From Marasmius tenuissimus (Eukaryota > Basidiomycota > Agaricomycetes > Agaricales > Marasmiaceae), in assembly GCA_029532415.1 (NCBI GenBank), contig JAQOTA010000001.1, positions 310,001 to 374,000 of the forward strand: a DNA stretch of 64,000 bases, given 5' to 3'. The notes beneath the pieces are model-generated. The model was not told the DNA's origin. It worked only from the letters and a program-made list of their open reading frames with translations, and made no database searches. Below are positions 44,775-56,049 of the stretch, one piece after another. How positions within the stretch are numbered: position 1 is the stretch's first letter; the number at the start of each line of letters is the position of its first letter. The position numbers were made by a program, and so were the translations under genes.

Positions 44775-46589
44775 TCAAGATTGGCCCGCTGACCACATAG
44801 GGTTGTAGCCTGGGGGAAGGACTTCCTCCTCCAGAGATGTTGCTATTGGTACAGGACCGGCATCGGTCTCCTGCCTCACCGTCCTACTGGGGGTGGGTGA
44901 AGGTTGAGTTCCCTTTCCTGATGTACCTGCCCCTGGAGGAAGTTGACTGTTATTGAGGGACAACAACTCAGCGTCCGGCCACGGACTGCTGACAGAATGA
45001 GTTCCTGTTCACAAAACAGATGGATGGGTTGATCGGCCGGCAATATGAAACGAATCCGCACCATAGCTCGTACTGGAGTTGGACGAATGCATTCTCGAAT
45101 GGCTTTTTGAACCTCTTTCGTTGTTGTGCTGGGTTATGGACGGCGGGAAGTTAAAGGGCTCTACATATGCTTCTAGGAGCGGCTGTGAGTCTAGACTATC
45201 GTCAATTCAGGTGAGTGCCACAGATAGAAAACCACATACGGGGCGGGAGTCCCGAGAGTTCGTATGGACCACTATAGATTGCCGGCGTTGCACTATCCAA
45301 ATCATTTCTGTTTCGACGACGCCGTCTCCACAAGAGTAGAATGCCCACGAGCACAATGAGTGCGCCAATGCCAGTCTGTACCAGGACTTAGAAAGTTATG
45401 CCGTGAGGTGGTGCCACCCCTACGCACTGCTATTCCTACAATCGCTCCAGTGCTTAGGTGGTGACCATCGGAAGAATCCCTTAAAGACGCGAGAGCGGTC
45501 ATACACACAAACGCATGTTTGAATTGAAAAAACTCACGATCCGCCTTGCTCATAGAATAAATTCACCTGTCAATGATTATCAGGCATTGCATTCGACGCA
45601 CTGAGATAAAAAATTGTACAAACCGAATGCACGTCCAGATATTTGCCTTGTTCCAAGTTTGTGAGCGTCAGTGTATACGATTGTGACCGATCAAGGTCGG
45701 ATTCCCAATAGATCAGACTGTCGTAGGCAAACCACTTCGACGTACCGTTCAAGATACGAGTACCTGTGGAAGCCCCTCCAGATGGACTCAACGTTGCCGA
45801 ATACGTTCCGTGGTCATGGTTGATCGAGCCGTAGACCCGAAGGGCTGAGCTGAGAACAAAAGGCACATATCAGTATCAGACATAAGCCAGTGCAGATAAG
45901 GGCTACCCACGCGTTGTTAAATTGGAATATGATGCTCGAATCACTGTTATTGGTATCAACTCGGGAGTACCCCGTAGTATCATGGTTCGTGTTGAAAGTT
46001 CCACCAACGCTGGTTGAGAAAGCAGCAAAGCTTGAGGACGACAACGTTCCATCATTCACATTGACTGCGGAAACATTGAAATCTGTAATTGAGGCGCTGC
46101 GGAAGATGGTGTATGAGGAGAGTGAGTTTACAAGTTTAGAAAATTCACCACTAACCCCGTCTTCCCAATTCCAACTGTTACTACTGCAGAAAGGATGCTT
46201 AATAAGCGTCCTTGAGTAAGATTGAGCGACAATGTGTGTATCTTGTAGTCCAACTTTCTATAACTGGCAAGGAGGCCATTGCTAGGATTGCCGTTGACCA
46301 CGTCTCTGTCGTCCAAAGTGGTAGAATATGCTCCAGCCGTCCCGGATCCGTAGAGTAACACCGCAGTACCCTTGAAAGATAGCTCAAAGCTAGCACCATT
46401 CATGGTTGTGTTATGGGAAGATGCTCCATTTGCCTTGCTTGCACTTTCCGGATCCAAATTATAGGCACTATCCTGGCTGTCGGAATAGAAACCCTTCCAT
46501 CCTGCATTCAGGTCTTCTCCTTCACGACTCGGTTGATAGAGAAAAGTGGGAGAGTTATCAAAAATTGTGAGATTATGGGGCTCAACCAT
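44775..46589 (-). CDS. Type I membrane protein with two extracellular beta-type repeats
   Basis: The minus strand encodes two related extracellular modules. The first begins HNLTIFDNSPTFLYQPSREG and includes FELSFKGTAVLLYGSGTAGA; the second includes IIFQFNNAS joined to ALRVYGSINHDHGTYSATL. A glycine-rich transmembrane helix (TGIGALIVLVGILLLW) is followed by a stop-transfer RRRRRNRN, then a disordered cytoplasmic tail ending EEEVLPPGYNPMWSAGQS. Exons include 46156-46589, 45911-46096 and 45624-45849, with several smaller ones to 44775. This layout is common in Agaricomycete surface proteins of unknown role. The signal peptide exon was not found with certainty; it should lie upstream, between 46600 and 46880. 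Confidence 0.75.
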
Positions 46590-47739
46590 GGCTCGGGCAA
46601 GCCAGTCTGTTTATGTGTGTAAGGGAGGATGTGGGTAAGGTACAAAGGGGTACAAAGGAGAGCTATCACTACACCCATGAGCAGCCCTTCCCGTCCAATT
46701 CAGAAAGAAATCAAACATCATGGAGCCTTCTTGAAAAGGGTGCAATTGGGTCACTGCCTCAGACTCCAGAGTGCTGCTAGTTTCCCTTGAGCAAGCGAAA
46801 AGACTGGCCATGGCAAGTTCCCACAGTCCCATAATTTGCCTTTCTCCTGCTCTCATCCACCCACCATTAGCTATTCTCAATAAACAGCCTTTGCACTCAC
46901 TTTTTATGAATCCTTGACCTTCCTCACACCCATCTACTCAGATCCATAATCTTACAGCATGTCTTTTTGATAATCTGATCAACTGTGGCTTGTATCCCAG
47001 CCATGTAATACTAGCTGATTCATCATGTAACTACATCATTAACATCCCATTGCTACCCAATCGTCTTTATGCCTAGAAAATACGACGTCGAGCTTTAGTC
47101 GAGCAGTCCTGACCGTGAAGTACTTTGAATCTCGCATATGATCATGTAACTTAATCCCCATCCTATCTTAGGCGTAAAGATGACTGGCGAGGAATATCCT
47201 CAGCCGTATGGTTGGTCGACTATTTTGTTTTGATTCGCCACCTCGGCTTAACCCGCTTGAAAGAAGGAGATGGCGGACGGAAGTAGTTTGAGCAGAACGG
47301 CAGCAAAAAGCTCGCCGCCAACGTTATCATTTGAGCGAGGGAAGGTGCCGCTGCGGTATGGTACAACGAATGACGTCGAGAGGGATGCGAAATTCGGAAA
47401 CGAACCCTCCGACGTCATCAAGTTGAAGTTCTCAAAAGAGAGTGCCGAGACTGTGTCAATGAACCTGAAGATAGAGTAAAAATCGGAGGTGAGGGATGGG
47501 GAATAATGATCAGTAGTGTACCATGTGTATTGCGAAGTGAAGCCGAACCGAGGGAAAGAGATAAGTCATGCTGCCCAAGGACGAAGTGGATCTCACTAAT
47601 GCGATTCACCTCACAAACGGAACGGTGATGGGGTGTTTGGGACTGATAGCTGTGGAGAACGGTGTGTGCTTCAAACGATCATATTGTCGATATACATACA
47701 CGTTCCAGAGACTCGGGATTAGCAGAATTCCTTCCAGCA
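46590..47739. other. Upstream region and spacer
   Basis: The first ~290 bases probably contain the 5' exon and promoter of the membrane-protein gene. The plus frame at 47270-47479 (MADGSSLSRTAAKSSPPTLS) has no domain and is not called. Confidence 0.35.
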
Positions 47740-47998
47740 TTTTCAACAAATGCCATGGAACTTCATCGGAGAAGTTGAAAGACTCGACGATCTCCTCGAT
47801 GCCAGCGTCCTCTGAGGCTTCGAAGTAGACTGTTTCGTCGGCGATCGCCAACCGGTCTGGTGTTCGAAGGTTCGTCGGTGAATGCTTGAAGAGCAGCGCG
47901 TAGCCAGTTGGAATCTCGTTCTAGGTTCTCGATTGTCTGATCCAAACGGTGAGAATTTAGCATGTAATGAGAGAATCTGACCTGCTTCTGAGTTGGGA
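47740..47998 (-). pseudogene. Truncated inverted copy of the acidic four-cysteine gene
   Basis: The minus strand carries the end of exon 1 (ACTCAGAAGCAG before a GT), a short intron, and an exon 2 start reading QTIENLERDSNWLRAALQAF, then DETVYFEASEDAGIEEIVES. These match the gene at 42743 (TIENLERESNQLRAALRVF and DETVYYEASEDTDIEKLVES). The frame is shifted between the two blocks, and similarity ends soon after, before the cysteine motif. It is a partial duplicate about 4.5 kb away in the opposite orientation. Confidence 0.75.
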
Positions 47999-48853
47999 CT
48001 ATCCTCTTTTACCTCTCAGCTCAACTCGAGTACCTGGTCAAAATTCGCTCCAGCGCAGAAGCCGGTCTTTACGCGAGTTTGAACAGATTACCATCAGAGA
48101 CCATTAGTCAGAGGTTCGGTGATAATTTCGTCATCGGAGTGTAGTGCTCGGTGATGGCACGACCAAGTGTCACTGCAACTCCTGGGACGGGCTGAGTCGA
48201 ATATGTATAAATGGAACCGCGCCAGGATGTCCTCATACAGACCGGCTTACGAGGTCTTGGTAGGTTCTCCATTAACCCATATCATTCAGAGATTCCCCGC
48301 TGGTTGTTGGACCTACTGGTGATGAAGTGGATGTCATCTGGAAGATCACAGCGAGCTCATTACTTTCTGAATCCGTAAATTTAGGTCAGTCACTACACAC
48401 CTATCTAGGCAAGCTGTGCACTATGTATTGTGCTGAACCATTCCGAGTTCGCCGTGGATAGGTTAGACGATACGCGACCTCGCATCGGCGAGGTATGTTA
48501 TAGCTGGACGTGACTTGGACTCTCGAGCAACGTCGTACATTGTGCTTTCCCAATATCTCGATATGGTGTGCCAGAAACGAGGGATAAGTAGCTCTGAGAG
48601 GTTCGCGGGGGGTGAGATCAATAGAGGTAGAAGAGTAAAAATTGCTGATTGACGCACTGGCGCTATATATGTCCCTTGGAGAGCAATCCGTCGCAACATG
48701 AAAAGTTTGATGGGATATATATTATGTAGGGTATATGCGGGATTTTTGTGGTTGATACTTTTCTTGAGACTTCAGTACGTCATTATCTGCCCAGATCCTA
48801 TATGTAGCTCGAGAACGTACCAAGTGAGGACTTTTTCGTGGTTGTCGCAGGCA
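47999..48853. other. Gene-poor spacer
   Basis: No coding frame is supported. The part nearest 48240 (TATGTATAAATGG) may be the old promoter side of the duplicated fragment at 47740-47998. Confidence 0.35.
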
Positions 48854-49375
48854 CCAGCGAAACGATGCCGACCTTGTCAGCGCCTTACGGGAATTTTCAG
48901 TCGAGGTAAGTCTTACTATCAATGGCCATGTGCTGTACATGTAGGATTAGAATGAAATATAGTGGCCATTGGATTGTCACGTACCTTCAGTCTGAAAGTG
49001 GAATGACAGGTGTTGTCAGCATTGGGGAACTTGACAAGAAAGTGACCAGCGGCTGGTCAGATCGCGAAAGATTGGAATAATCTTACCTGCCGCTGGTCAG
49101 AAAGCTCAAGATCGGCCGTATTTGGTCAGAATACACCAGCATGATAACACTTGACCAGGCTCTGCTCAGAAGCTTGTCAGATTTATGCAGACTGGCAGTA
49201 GTCTTATAATGTGCTTGCCATGAACTTATCAAGGGTGGCCAGACTGCCCGCCGTGCACCATTCACTGACCAGGCACTGGCAATCACTTACACAGCCATGC
49301 GAAGGCTACGAGAGACATATCAAAAACCCGGTATCACAGCTGGGGCAAAAACTTATTTTGTTGCGGAATATGAAG

Positions 49376-49525
49376 CAGAAATATGACGCCTTACTTTCCG
49401 GTGAGTATTTTTGCTGCCAAATATGCGGAATTCAATTCAATTTTGAATATCTTCAGCTTGAATATGTGTTGAACTGTGAGGCGTCATATTTTTCTGGCAT
49501 ATTTCCGTGCAAAAATAATATTCAC
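49376..49525. repeat. Interleaved inverted repeats
   Basis: AGAAATATGACGCCT near 49379 is complementary to AGGCGTCATATTT near 49481, and ATTTTTGCTGCCAAATATG near 49404 is roughly complementary to CATATTTCCGTGCAAAAAT near 49499. The arms are interleaved rather than nested. Confidence 0.5.
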
Positions 49526-50439
49526 GCCCAGCTGTGTATGTTGAGCCAAGCCATCAAAGCTCACCGAAGACTGAAAATTCTTTGTAGACTCAGTTTGATG
49601 TCCATGTTGGATGTTAAACGTCAAACATGAGTGACCCACGTCGTCGCTGGCGCGTAGAATCCTAAGTAAATCCTAAGCACTGGTGTGTTTAGGGTTATGG
49701 TTCACCCGGCGCTTGCGCTGAAATCAATGGCGGCGGCGGATTAATTCACACGCAATCGACGCGTCAACGACTCTTGCTGCTCTTGCACCAGCAAACCTAT
49801 GTGGATCCGGTCAGTCACTGACCAGCCTCGGCAGTTGGAATCAGGGTCTACCTGCCTGACAAGCCTGGTCAGTCTCTGATTCGCAAAGGCTTTTTCGCAC
49901 AGATACCTCCAGTCTGATAGTGTCTAGTCTATGCTGTGAGACTGTCATGTGCCTATAAGTTCACGTCAGAATGTTATTTTCTCATCAATAGCTGGATAGG
50001 ACATACCAGGCTGACACGCCCTCATTAGACGAGGGTAGACTGACCGGGAATGACCAGACGACATCAGACTGACTGACCTTGTCAGACGCTGTCAGACTGA
50101 CCGAGCTGATCAATCATCAGACATCGACGTCGCCAGACCAACAAGTGGGATTTAGGAACCCTCGATATAGCAGTTCCGCGAGGACCTTGGATGCAGCCTC
50201 ACCAGCACAGAAAAACGTGAACACAAGCTCAATTGCAATTAAGTACGAGAAATACAGATAAATACTGTGGGGATACGTCCGTATAGGCTCGATTGATATC
50301 ACCGTCTCCCGCATTTCATTTTGCAACGACATACTAGGGCCAAGGATCAGTCGACTGGTTCAATGATGGTCTCAAATAATAGACTCACCCCTAAATTTTC
50401 AGCAGTGTGGACGCCATAGGGAGCGATTCGCAGCGTTTG

Positions 50440-50735
50440 GCAGTCATGATGTCGGTAAACAGATAGACTCATGTTTGGTTGCGAGTGACGGTCTCCAACG
50501 CCACGCCGAATGGTCCTACGGTGGAGAACAGGTGCATATAGTCAGCTTCCTCATGTGTTACGATGAGACCGGCGGGAACATACTAGTTACTGAGTCCCGA
50601 TTGAGGTGACGGCTGAGGGCGGCGGCGTACTCGATGTGTTGCGAGAGTCCTGTAGCGTAATTTAAATCAGTGTTCGAGTCTGTAATGATAATAACCATGT
50701 AGACGCACCTAACCCGCGTCAAGAATGAGTACCAT
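50440..50735 (-). pseudogene. Small gene remnant, unknown
   Basis: From the start at 50735, MVLILDA is joined across a short intron (50680-50713) to DSNTDLNYATGLSQHIEYAA and ALSRHLNRDSV. A one-base frame change is then needed to continue as VPAGLIVTHEEADYMHLF and GPFGVALETVTRNQT. The blocks look like real protein, but I know no family. The frame break, and the position between CTGACC-rich repeats, suggest a captured or decaying gene. Confidence 0.4.
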
Positions 50736-51589
50736 CTTCTGCTTCTGCTAGCGAGCTCGAGACCTGGAAGACTCGGTAACTCAGTATTTAGGTAGATCGC
50801 AGAGTAGCTCTCTCACTGATGGCTTATGTCGGGGTTCTGAGGTAGGTATACGAGGGTTGTAAGAACAGAGCAACGTCTGCTGAGCAAGGGAGATGATGGT
50901 AGTTGGGGGGAAGGAAAGGATGAACAAAAGTTGGACTGCGTTGAGTTTATATACCTGGGAGGGTGGTCCGTGCGGCGGCCATGAAATTAGCAAGTGTTCC
51001 AGAAAGATGACGATGATGATGATGACGACGCACACATCACAGAAGTACGCATCACCAAGATTAAAAGTCCAGCTGTGTCGAGGCCTTTGGTGAAGTTAAC
51101 AAGTGTCAAGGACCACATTGACAATTTGACCATATTCAAGTTCCAACGCTACTTGTTGGCCCTCTCTGCCGGCTCTTGTGCTTGTTGTTGAAGTAGAATC
51201 GTCGGCCGGTTGGATTAGCCCAAATCCGAGGACAAGAAGCTGGTGTTAGTATTCTTGTTTGGAGAGTTTGAAGGATTCGGGTACGCACTTGGCCTAGAAT
51301 CTCCATCTTATCGTCTTAATTCCAATCCTGATTTGTATCCCTTGATTCATTTGAATGGCGTTGTCTGTTTCAATGGCAGTCGATGACCATGATTTGCCTG
51401 GGCTGAAGTGTAGATGTGGTGGTGGTGGTTGGGAGTTAAGAAGCGCACGAGTTGATGACGCGTTGATTGCCACACGAACTGGCTCATCGGCGCTAATGAT
51501 TTGAGCGCAAGCACCTGAATTTCCCTGGGATGGCCAGCGTTGGACACACAAATAGCAGTCTGCACGCCCTTGGTCGGATTCCGATAAGC

Positions 51590-51955
51590 TAGCAACAGTC
51601 TGGGTATATCTGAGGAGACTCTGGGAAGCTTCTAGACAGACATCGCCACTCTGACACGGTCTGACCAGACATAATCAATCCTAGGTGCTTTGACCAGAGA
51701 CTGATTGACGCCTGGTAAGATTAATTCAATCTTTTGCCATCTTATCAGCCATTGATCACTCTCTCATCAGACCCTTGGAGACTGACAAGGCCTCCTCACT
51801 CAATTTCCAGGCTGACGGTAGGTGATGTATCATTGATTGGAAACCGACATTCTGATTTTACCTGCTCAGTACATGGTCATCTTTGGTCAGTCCCAACATC
51901 AATGATCATCCTCGTCAGACCCTGATCGGATCCTCATAGGTTCGCTGGTGTGAGC
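51590..51955. repeat. CTGACC-rich repeat, copy beside 52 kb
   Basis: Begins near CAGTCTGGGTATATCTGAGG and contains many CTGAC and GGTCAG words. It aligns with the sequence at the right edge of the window (63850-64000), including GATTGACGCCTGGTAAGATT against GATTGTGTCATGATAAGATC. Confidence 0.6.
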
Positions 51956-53062
51956 CTCAACCACTACCATCGCTTTCCAATGGCCAGCCCATTATTCTAT
52001 CATCCATGTCGACTATTCCTAAAGTATCGGATATAGGGTGGCAAATGAATCAAGCACACAGATAGTGATTAGAGTTGAGATGACGGTGGGACGGATCATG
52101 AAACTCACAGAACAGGTGCGCTTGACTCAATCGTTGTACTGATCCAAATGCAGTTTTTACAAGGACTCTAATAACAGCTTTTATAGTTCTGTGTCAACCA
52201 AAACATTGAAGAATGGCACAATCAGCAAGCACAAGTCCTCACCGAGAATGAATGGTCGGTATCCTTGTCGATTCAAGATGGACTCGGCGTCCAGTTCGCC
52301 AACGCAAGCCCTCCCGTAATCCCCCGGCGCGAAGAAGGGCGCCTATGCCCTTTACTACCGCCATTTCTCTTACGTCTCTCACGTCTCTCAAATCTCAGCC
52401 CAATGGTTTAGCTTAATCTCCGCTCATACAGCTTACGCGCTCAGAGTGATCAACAAATTGGCCATGCCTGGATGAAAGTTATTTCCTCCGAGTTTCCACT
52501 AAACTATCTCAATGCTTCCATCAATTACCGCTCAATGTAACTCGAGAAGGTTCTGTGATTTGATGTCAGGCAAGGTGTGTGTTGTTGCTCACGAGGACTC
52601 CCTTTTCCTATTTTGGAGACTGAGCCTCATTGCTTTCGGTAACAGGCTGGATGATCATCAAGTGTACCACGCCTGTTTTGCGAATCTCGAGCCCTGACAA
52701 TCATTCTATTCACGAAGATCCTTCGAAATGACCTCGGCTCCTTTTGTTGTGTCTATACACTCCATAGGACAACATTTGAATACTATTCCGCTTAACGCCC
52801 ACATGGATGTGGAGAATGTGTCTTACCGTCGAAGCTGTGAATTCCTCACGCACTTCTCAACGAGACAGCGGCGGAATTGTACTGACAGATGAACTGATAT
52901 TCTCCATAGGAGTGGCAGACTTCTCCGATACAGCTTACGAGCACAGACTCATCGATCACTTTGATGATTCTCTCGACGGAAATCACCGAGGACCTAATCA
53001 ATCTGAAATTCCGAAAACGATTCACGAGGTCACCCTCTCATTCCCCAACCATCATCTGCATC
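51956..53062. other. Spacer upstream of the CMD-like gene
   Basis: No supported gene. The last ~250 bases, rich in pyrimidines, probably contain the promoter and leader of the gene starting at 53063. Short frames at 52512 and 52807 show no domain. Confidence 0.35.
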
Positions 53063-54042
53063 ATGTCTCAACTTGTCACCCCCGCCTTCCTCGACCGTCT
53101 CCAATCACTTTATCCATCTGAATCTTCCGACAAAGGTACATCATTCTCCGTGTCTTTGTCTTTGTCACCTATCTAACTGTCACTTGACTGTATGCGCTAC
53201 ACCCAGTTTGGAAAAATCCTTGGTACATCGTCGCTACGGTGGCATTCAACGCTAGCAACGAGCCCGAAGCTATACCTCTTGTCTTTCAGCATGCTCTAAA
53301 ATCCGCGTCAAACCATGATGAACGTCTTCTTCTGGCTCGAAAGATGCGTGATGCGATCTACAAGGGTGCTGTGAATAGTGGGTTTGCAAAAGTACGCTTC
53401 CCCTTCGTGACCTGGAATTTGACATGAACTGAACGTGTGTATACGGATTTAGGGCATCAACAGCCTCGTAGCGCTCGACAAAGTGATGCCAGACGAATTG
53501 AAGGATAAAGAAATGATAAGGTACGCCTCGCGGTGGAAAACATCCGTTATCTCCAGAACTGACATCCGCCATTCGATGTTTGATTGTTGTGTTGTTAGGA
53601 AGCCCACCGCTCAAACTATACCAGAATACGAAGCTGCAGGTCAAAAATTCTTCCAAACGCTCTACGGAGAAACAGCAGATTCCGTGCAGACTATCCTTGA
53701 TACAATTTATCACGACCTCGGTACGTCCTTCCTTTCTCTCATGTCCTTCTTTTACTGATTGTTACCTCCTCTTCCTGTTCTGTAGGCTGGTTCTCCAACA
53801 CGATCGCCTATGGCATGATCTACGGCTACACTGAAATCCTCACTCCCGTTGAAACGTCCTACACTTTAATCGGGACCCTCATTGCTAGTGACACCCCTCG
53901 ACAGATCAACTGGCACCTTAAAGGTGCACGGAGATTCGGAGCATCGGTTGAAGAAGTCAAAGCGGCGAGACAAATTGCGATGGAGGTATCGGAGCTGTGT
54001 GGCGTGAGGTGGAAGGATGGAGTCCCTGAGTTGCAAGAGTGA
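53063..54042 (+). CDS. Carboxymuconolactone decarboxylase/AhpD-like protein
   Basis: Five exons (53063-53135, 53207-53391, 53453-53520, 53599-53720, 53786-54042) splice in phase to 234 residues. The protein is mostly helical, with IPLVFQHALKSASNHDERLL and ARKMRDAIYKGAVNSGFAK, then GINSLVALDKVMP and a C-terminal half containing YGYTEILTPVETSYTLIGTL and INWHLKGARRFGASVEEVKA. This is the layout of fungal CMD-like proteins. The redox CXXC pair of true AhpD is absent, so peroxidase-partner activity is unlikely; the substrate is unknown. Introns are 61-78 bases, all GT-AG. Confidence 0.8.
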
Positions 54043-54391
54043 ATTTCGTCGTTTCTTGAAGGCTCCAAAATAAGAGCGCTCGGTCGTTCTACCGCTGTAT
54101 GAATAAACTCTAGAATTTCGCGCGTCTGGACCGATATTACGAGAAACCCCTAGTTCTCCCTTGGGCGCTATTGAAAATAGAGCTTGGCCCCGCATATTGG
54201 AAGCCTGCGATCTGCGGGAAGACTGAATGTGTTGTGGGTAGATGGGATGATTAGGTTTGGCGCCTTACCACGATGCTCTCCCACAATTAAGTCATACGGT
54301 TTTCCCATCCCGCTCAAATCAGACGCGAGGTACCCCAGCTTGAAGGCGAGAACATGAGGCTCAATAGAGGTTGCGGGTTGACAGATAGTTA
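54043..54391. other. Short 3' spacer
   Basis: Holds the downstream region of the CMD-like gene. No independent gene is supported. Confidence 0.35.
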
Positions 54392-54583
54392 TCACTGACA
54401 GATATTGGGGCCGTTGGGACACGAATTCCCGTGGGTAGAACCGCGGGTTCCTTGCATAATGAATGAAATACCCGCTCCGAAACCGACTACTAATACTATT
54501 AGAGCCAAAACGTACAATACAGAACGAATAAGGGGGAAAAAGAGGTTATTCGGCAGACTCCCTTCAAGATACAGATGAATCAT
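54392..54583 (-). CDS. Possible small single-pass membrane protein
   Basis: A 63-codon frame has one strongly hydrophobic stretch (VLYVLALIVLVVGFGAGISF) and a C-terminal CPNGPNIC. It could be a small tail-anchored or secretory-pathway protein. No homologue was recognised, and it is short enough to be chance. Confidence 0.3.
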   Translation of the reverse strand: MIHLYLEGSLPNNLFFPLIRSVLYVLALIVLVVGFGAGISFIMQGTRGSTHGNSCPNGPNICQ

Positions 54584-54692
54584 TTGTTTGATCGCTTCGT
54601 GCTTCGTTCGCTCGAATTTCCTAGTATCACCGATATCAGCCTTTCCAAACTAAAACTCTCACATTCCTGATCCGCTATGGAAAGACTCACCC

Positions 54693-55414
54693 TCAAGCAT
54701 CCTGCTTCGGACACGCTCCCTTCACCGTCTTATGCGCCGGCACAAAACCAGGCTCAAAAGGCAACTGCAACGCAATAGTTCCCCCATTCCAAACCGACCT
54801 ATGTCCAACATCCGAGGTTCCGGGTGTATCAACAGCGATGAGGATTTCACCCGCGTTTACTGTGAGATTCGGAGTACTGGGAGAGTCGGGGAAGTTGATG
54901 TTGCCTTGGCCGGCGAGAAGGACGACCCATCTGTGGGAATTGATTGAAGTTTGGGGAAAAGGTTTAGGAAGGAGGAAGAGACGTACTGTGCATTCGGAGC
55001 GTTGTGAAGTCTAAATATACGGAAATTTGGTCAGGTTATAGCTGGAGAAGAAGATGAAGAAATACAAGCTCACCCCGAATCAGTGATCACACCAGGAGGA
55101 AACTGAGTGTAACTCGCGTTCGCCAACTGGCCAAGCTGTAAGATCTTGTTGCCAACGGTCCCTGGCTGCAAAAGGATCAATTCGGTCTCCTCTCTACTTG
55201 AAGAAAGTTCGATTTGGGCTACCTGGGTAGAAACGACGAATGGCGGTTGGATTCCCCAGCACTCTACGGTTGATGCTCCGCTTTCCCCAACGATAGCGTT
55301 GACCCAAAGCGTCGTATTGTCAACCCCCCCATATGTGGAATCCAAGTCATCTTGTGCTCGAACGGAAGTCGTCGCAATCGAGAGCGCGAGCAAGAGAGTG
55401 TTAAGGAGCTGCAT
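54693..55414 (-). CDS. Small secreted cupin-like protein
   Basis: Three exons (55074-55414, 54987-55010, 54693-54930) splice in phase to 200 residues; the middle exon is only 24 bases. A clear signal peptide (MQLLNTLLLALSIATTSVRA) is followed by a beta-rich domain with LHNAPNAQWVVLLAGQGNIN, VNAGEILIAVDTPGTSDVGH and PFEPGFVPAHKTVKG. The spacing of W, G and H residues resembles small secreted cupin-fold proteins of basidiomycetes. The metal-binding histidines of enzymatic cupins are not obvious, so catalysis is uncertain. It is predicted to be extracellular. Confidence 0.75.
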
Positions 55415-56049
55415 GGCGGGAGGGAAAGGAGGGGGCCGAAAGCGTGGTTGTCAACCCCAAAGCCTAGCGATCTTAAATTGCCTTGAATCCGCCGTCCCGG
55501 CTAGCTAACGCCATAGGCAAAAAGGTGATAGAGAATGTGGGATGCGGGCTTGTAACCGTGCCTCGTTGTGCCTCGCATGGGGCGTCGTCGACGACGTTGA
55601 TGGCTGCCAAAACTGACCCTGGATTTCACACAAAACCGAACGAAATTTCCCCACCAATCCAAAAGAGGGTGAGGGCACCCATACAAATTCCGTTATGGAT
55701 AAATGGGCATTGGACTGTGGGATCTTCACATGATACCTATTCGAATTTTCCACCCGGAAATCCCCGGAGAGGAGTTTCGACGGATCATTCTGTTCACGAT
55801 GATATCTCTCTCAGGATTCTTTTACCACACCTGCCCGCGCTCATCATCAGCGCTCTCATGTCATTTCGCTTTACACGCACGCACGCTGCATGGCAATTCG
55901 GAGCATTGTCTTTTCGTATTTGGGTTCTTTTGAATACGTACCAAGTAAGTAAACGTAGTCGCTTTTTGTATATATAAGAGCAGCGCCAAGGCTTTGAATG
56001 AGGTCGGGGACCCTGCACATAGCTCCTGTCCTTCATTAGCACCGTCATC
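55415..56049. other. Divergent promoter region
   Basis: Lies between the minus-strand cupin-like gene and the first rhodopsin-domain gene, so it should carry both promoters. A TATA-like TATATATAAG lies near 55970, about 75 bases before the start at 56050. The frames seen here (55483-55977) have no recognisable domain. Confidence 0.4.

Larger units (their letters stand above)
48854..51955. mobile_element. Possible DNA transposon with CACCAGCGAA ends and CTGACC-rich flanks
   Basis: CACCAGCGAAAC begins at 48854 and its inverse GGTTCGCTGGTG ends at 51955. Both ends are followed inward by stretches rich in CTGACC/GGTCAG words (48990-49210, 49800-50110, 51640-51950), as in transposons with subterminal binding repeats. 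No target duplication was found and the true boundaries may differ. The interior holds a gene remnant (50440-50735) and no transposase that I can recognise, so the element would be non-autonomous. Confidence 0.35.

Noticed and set aside
49211..49630. 139-codon plus frame between CTGACC-rich blocks
   Set aside because: It spans interleaved inverted repeats and AT-rich low-complexity sequence; a transposase motif was sought and not found.
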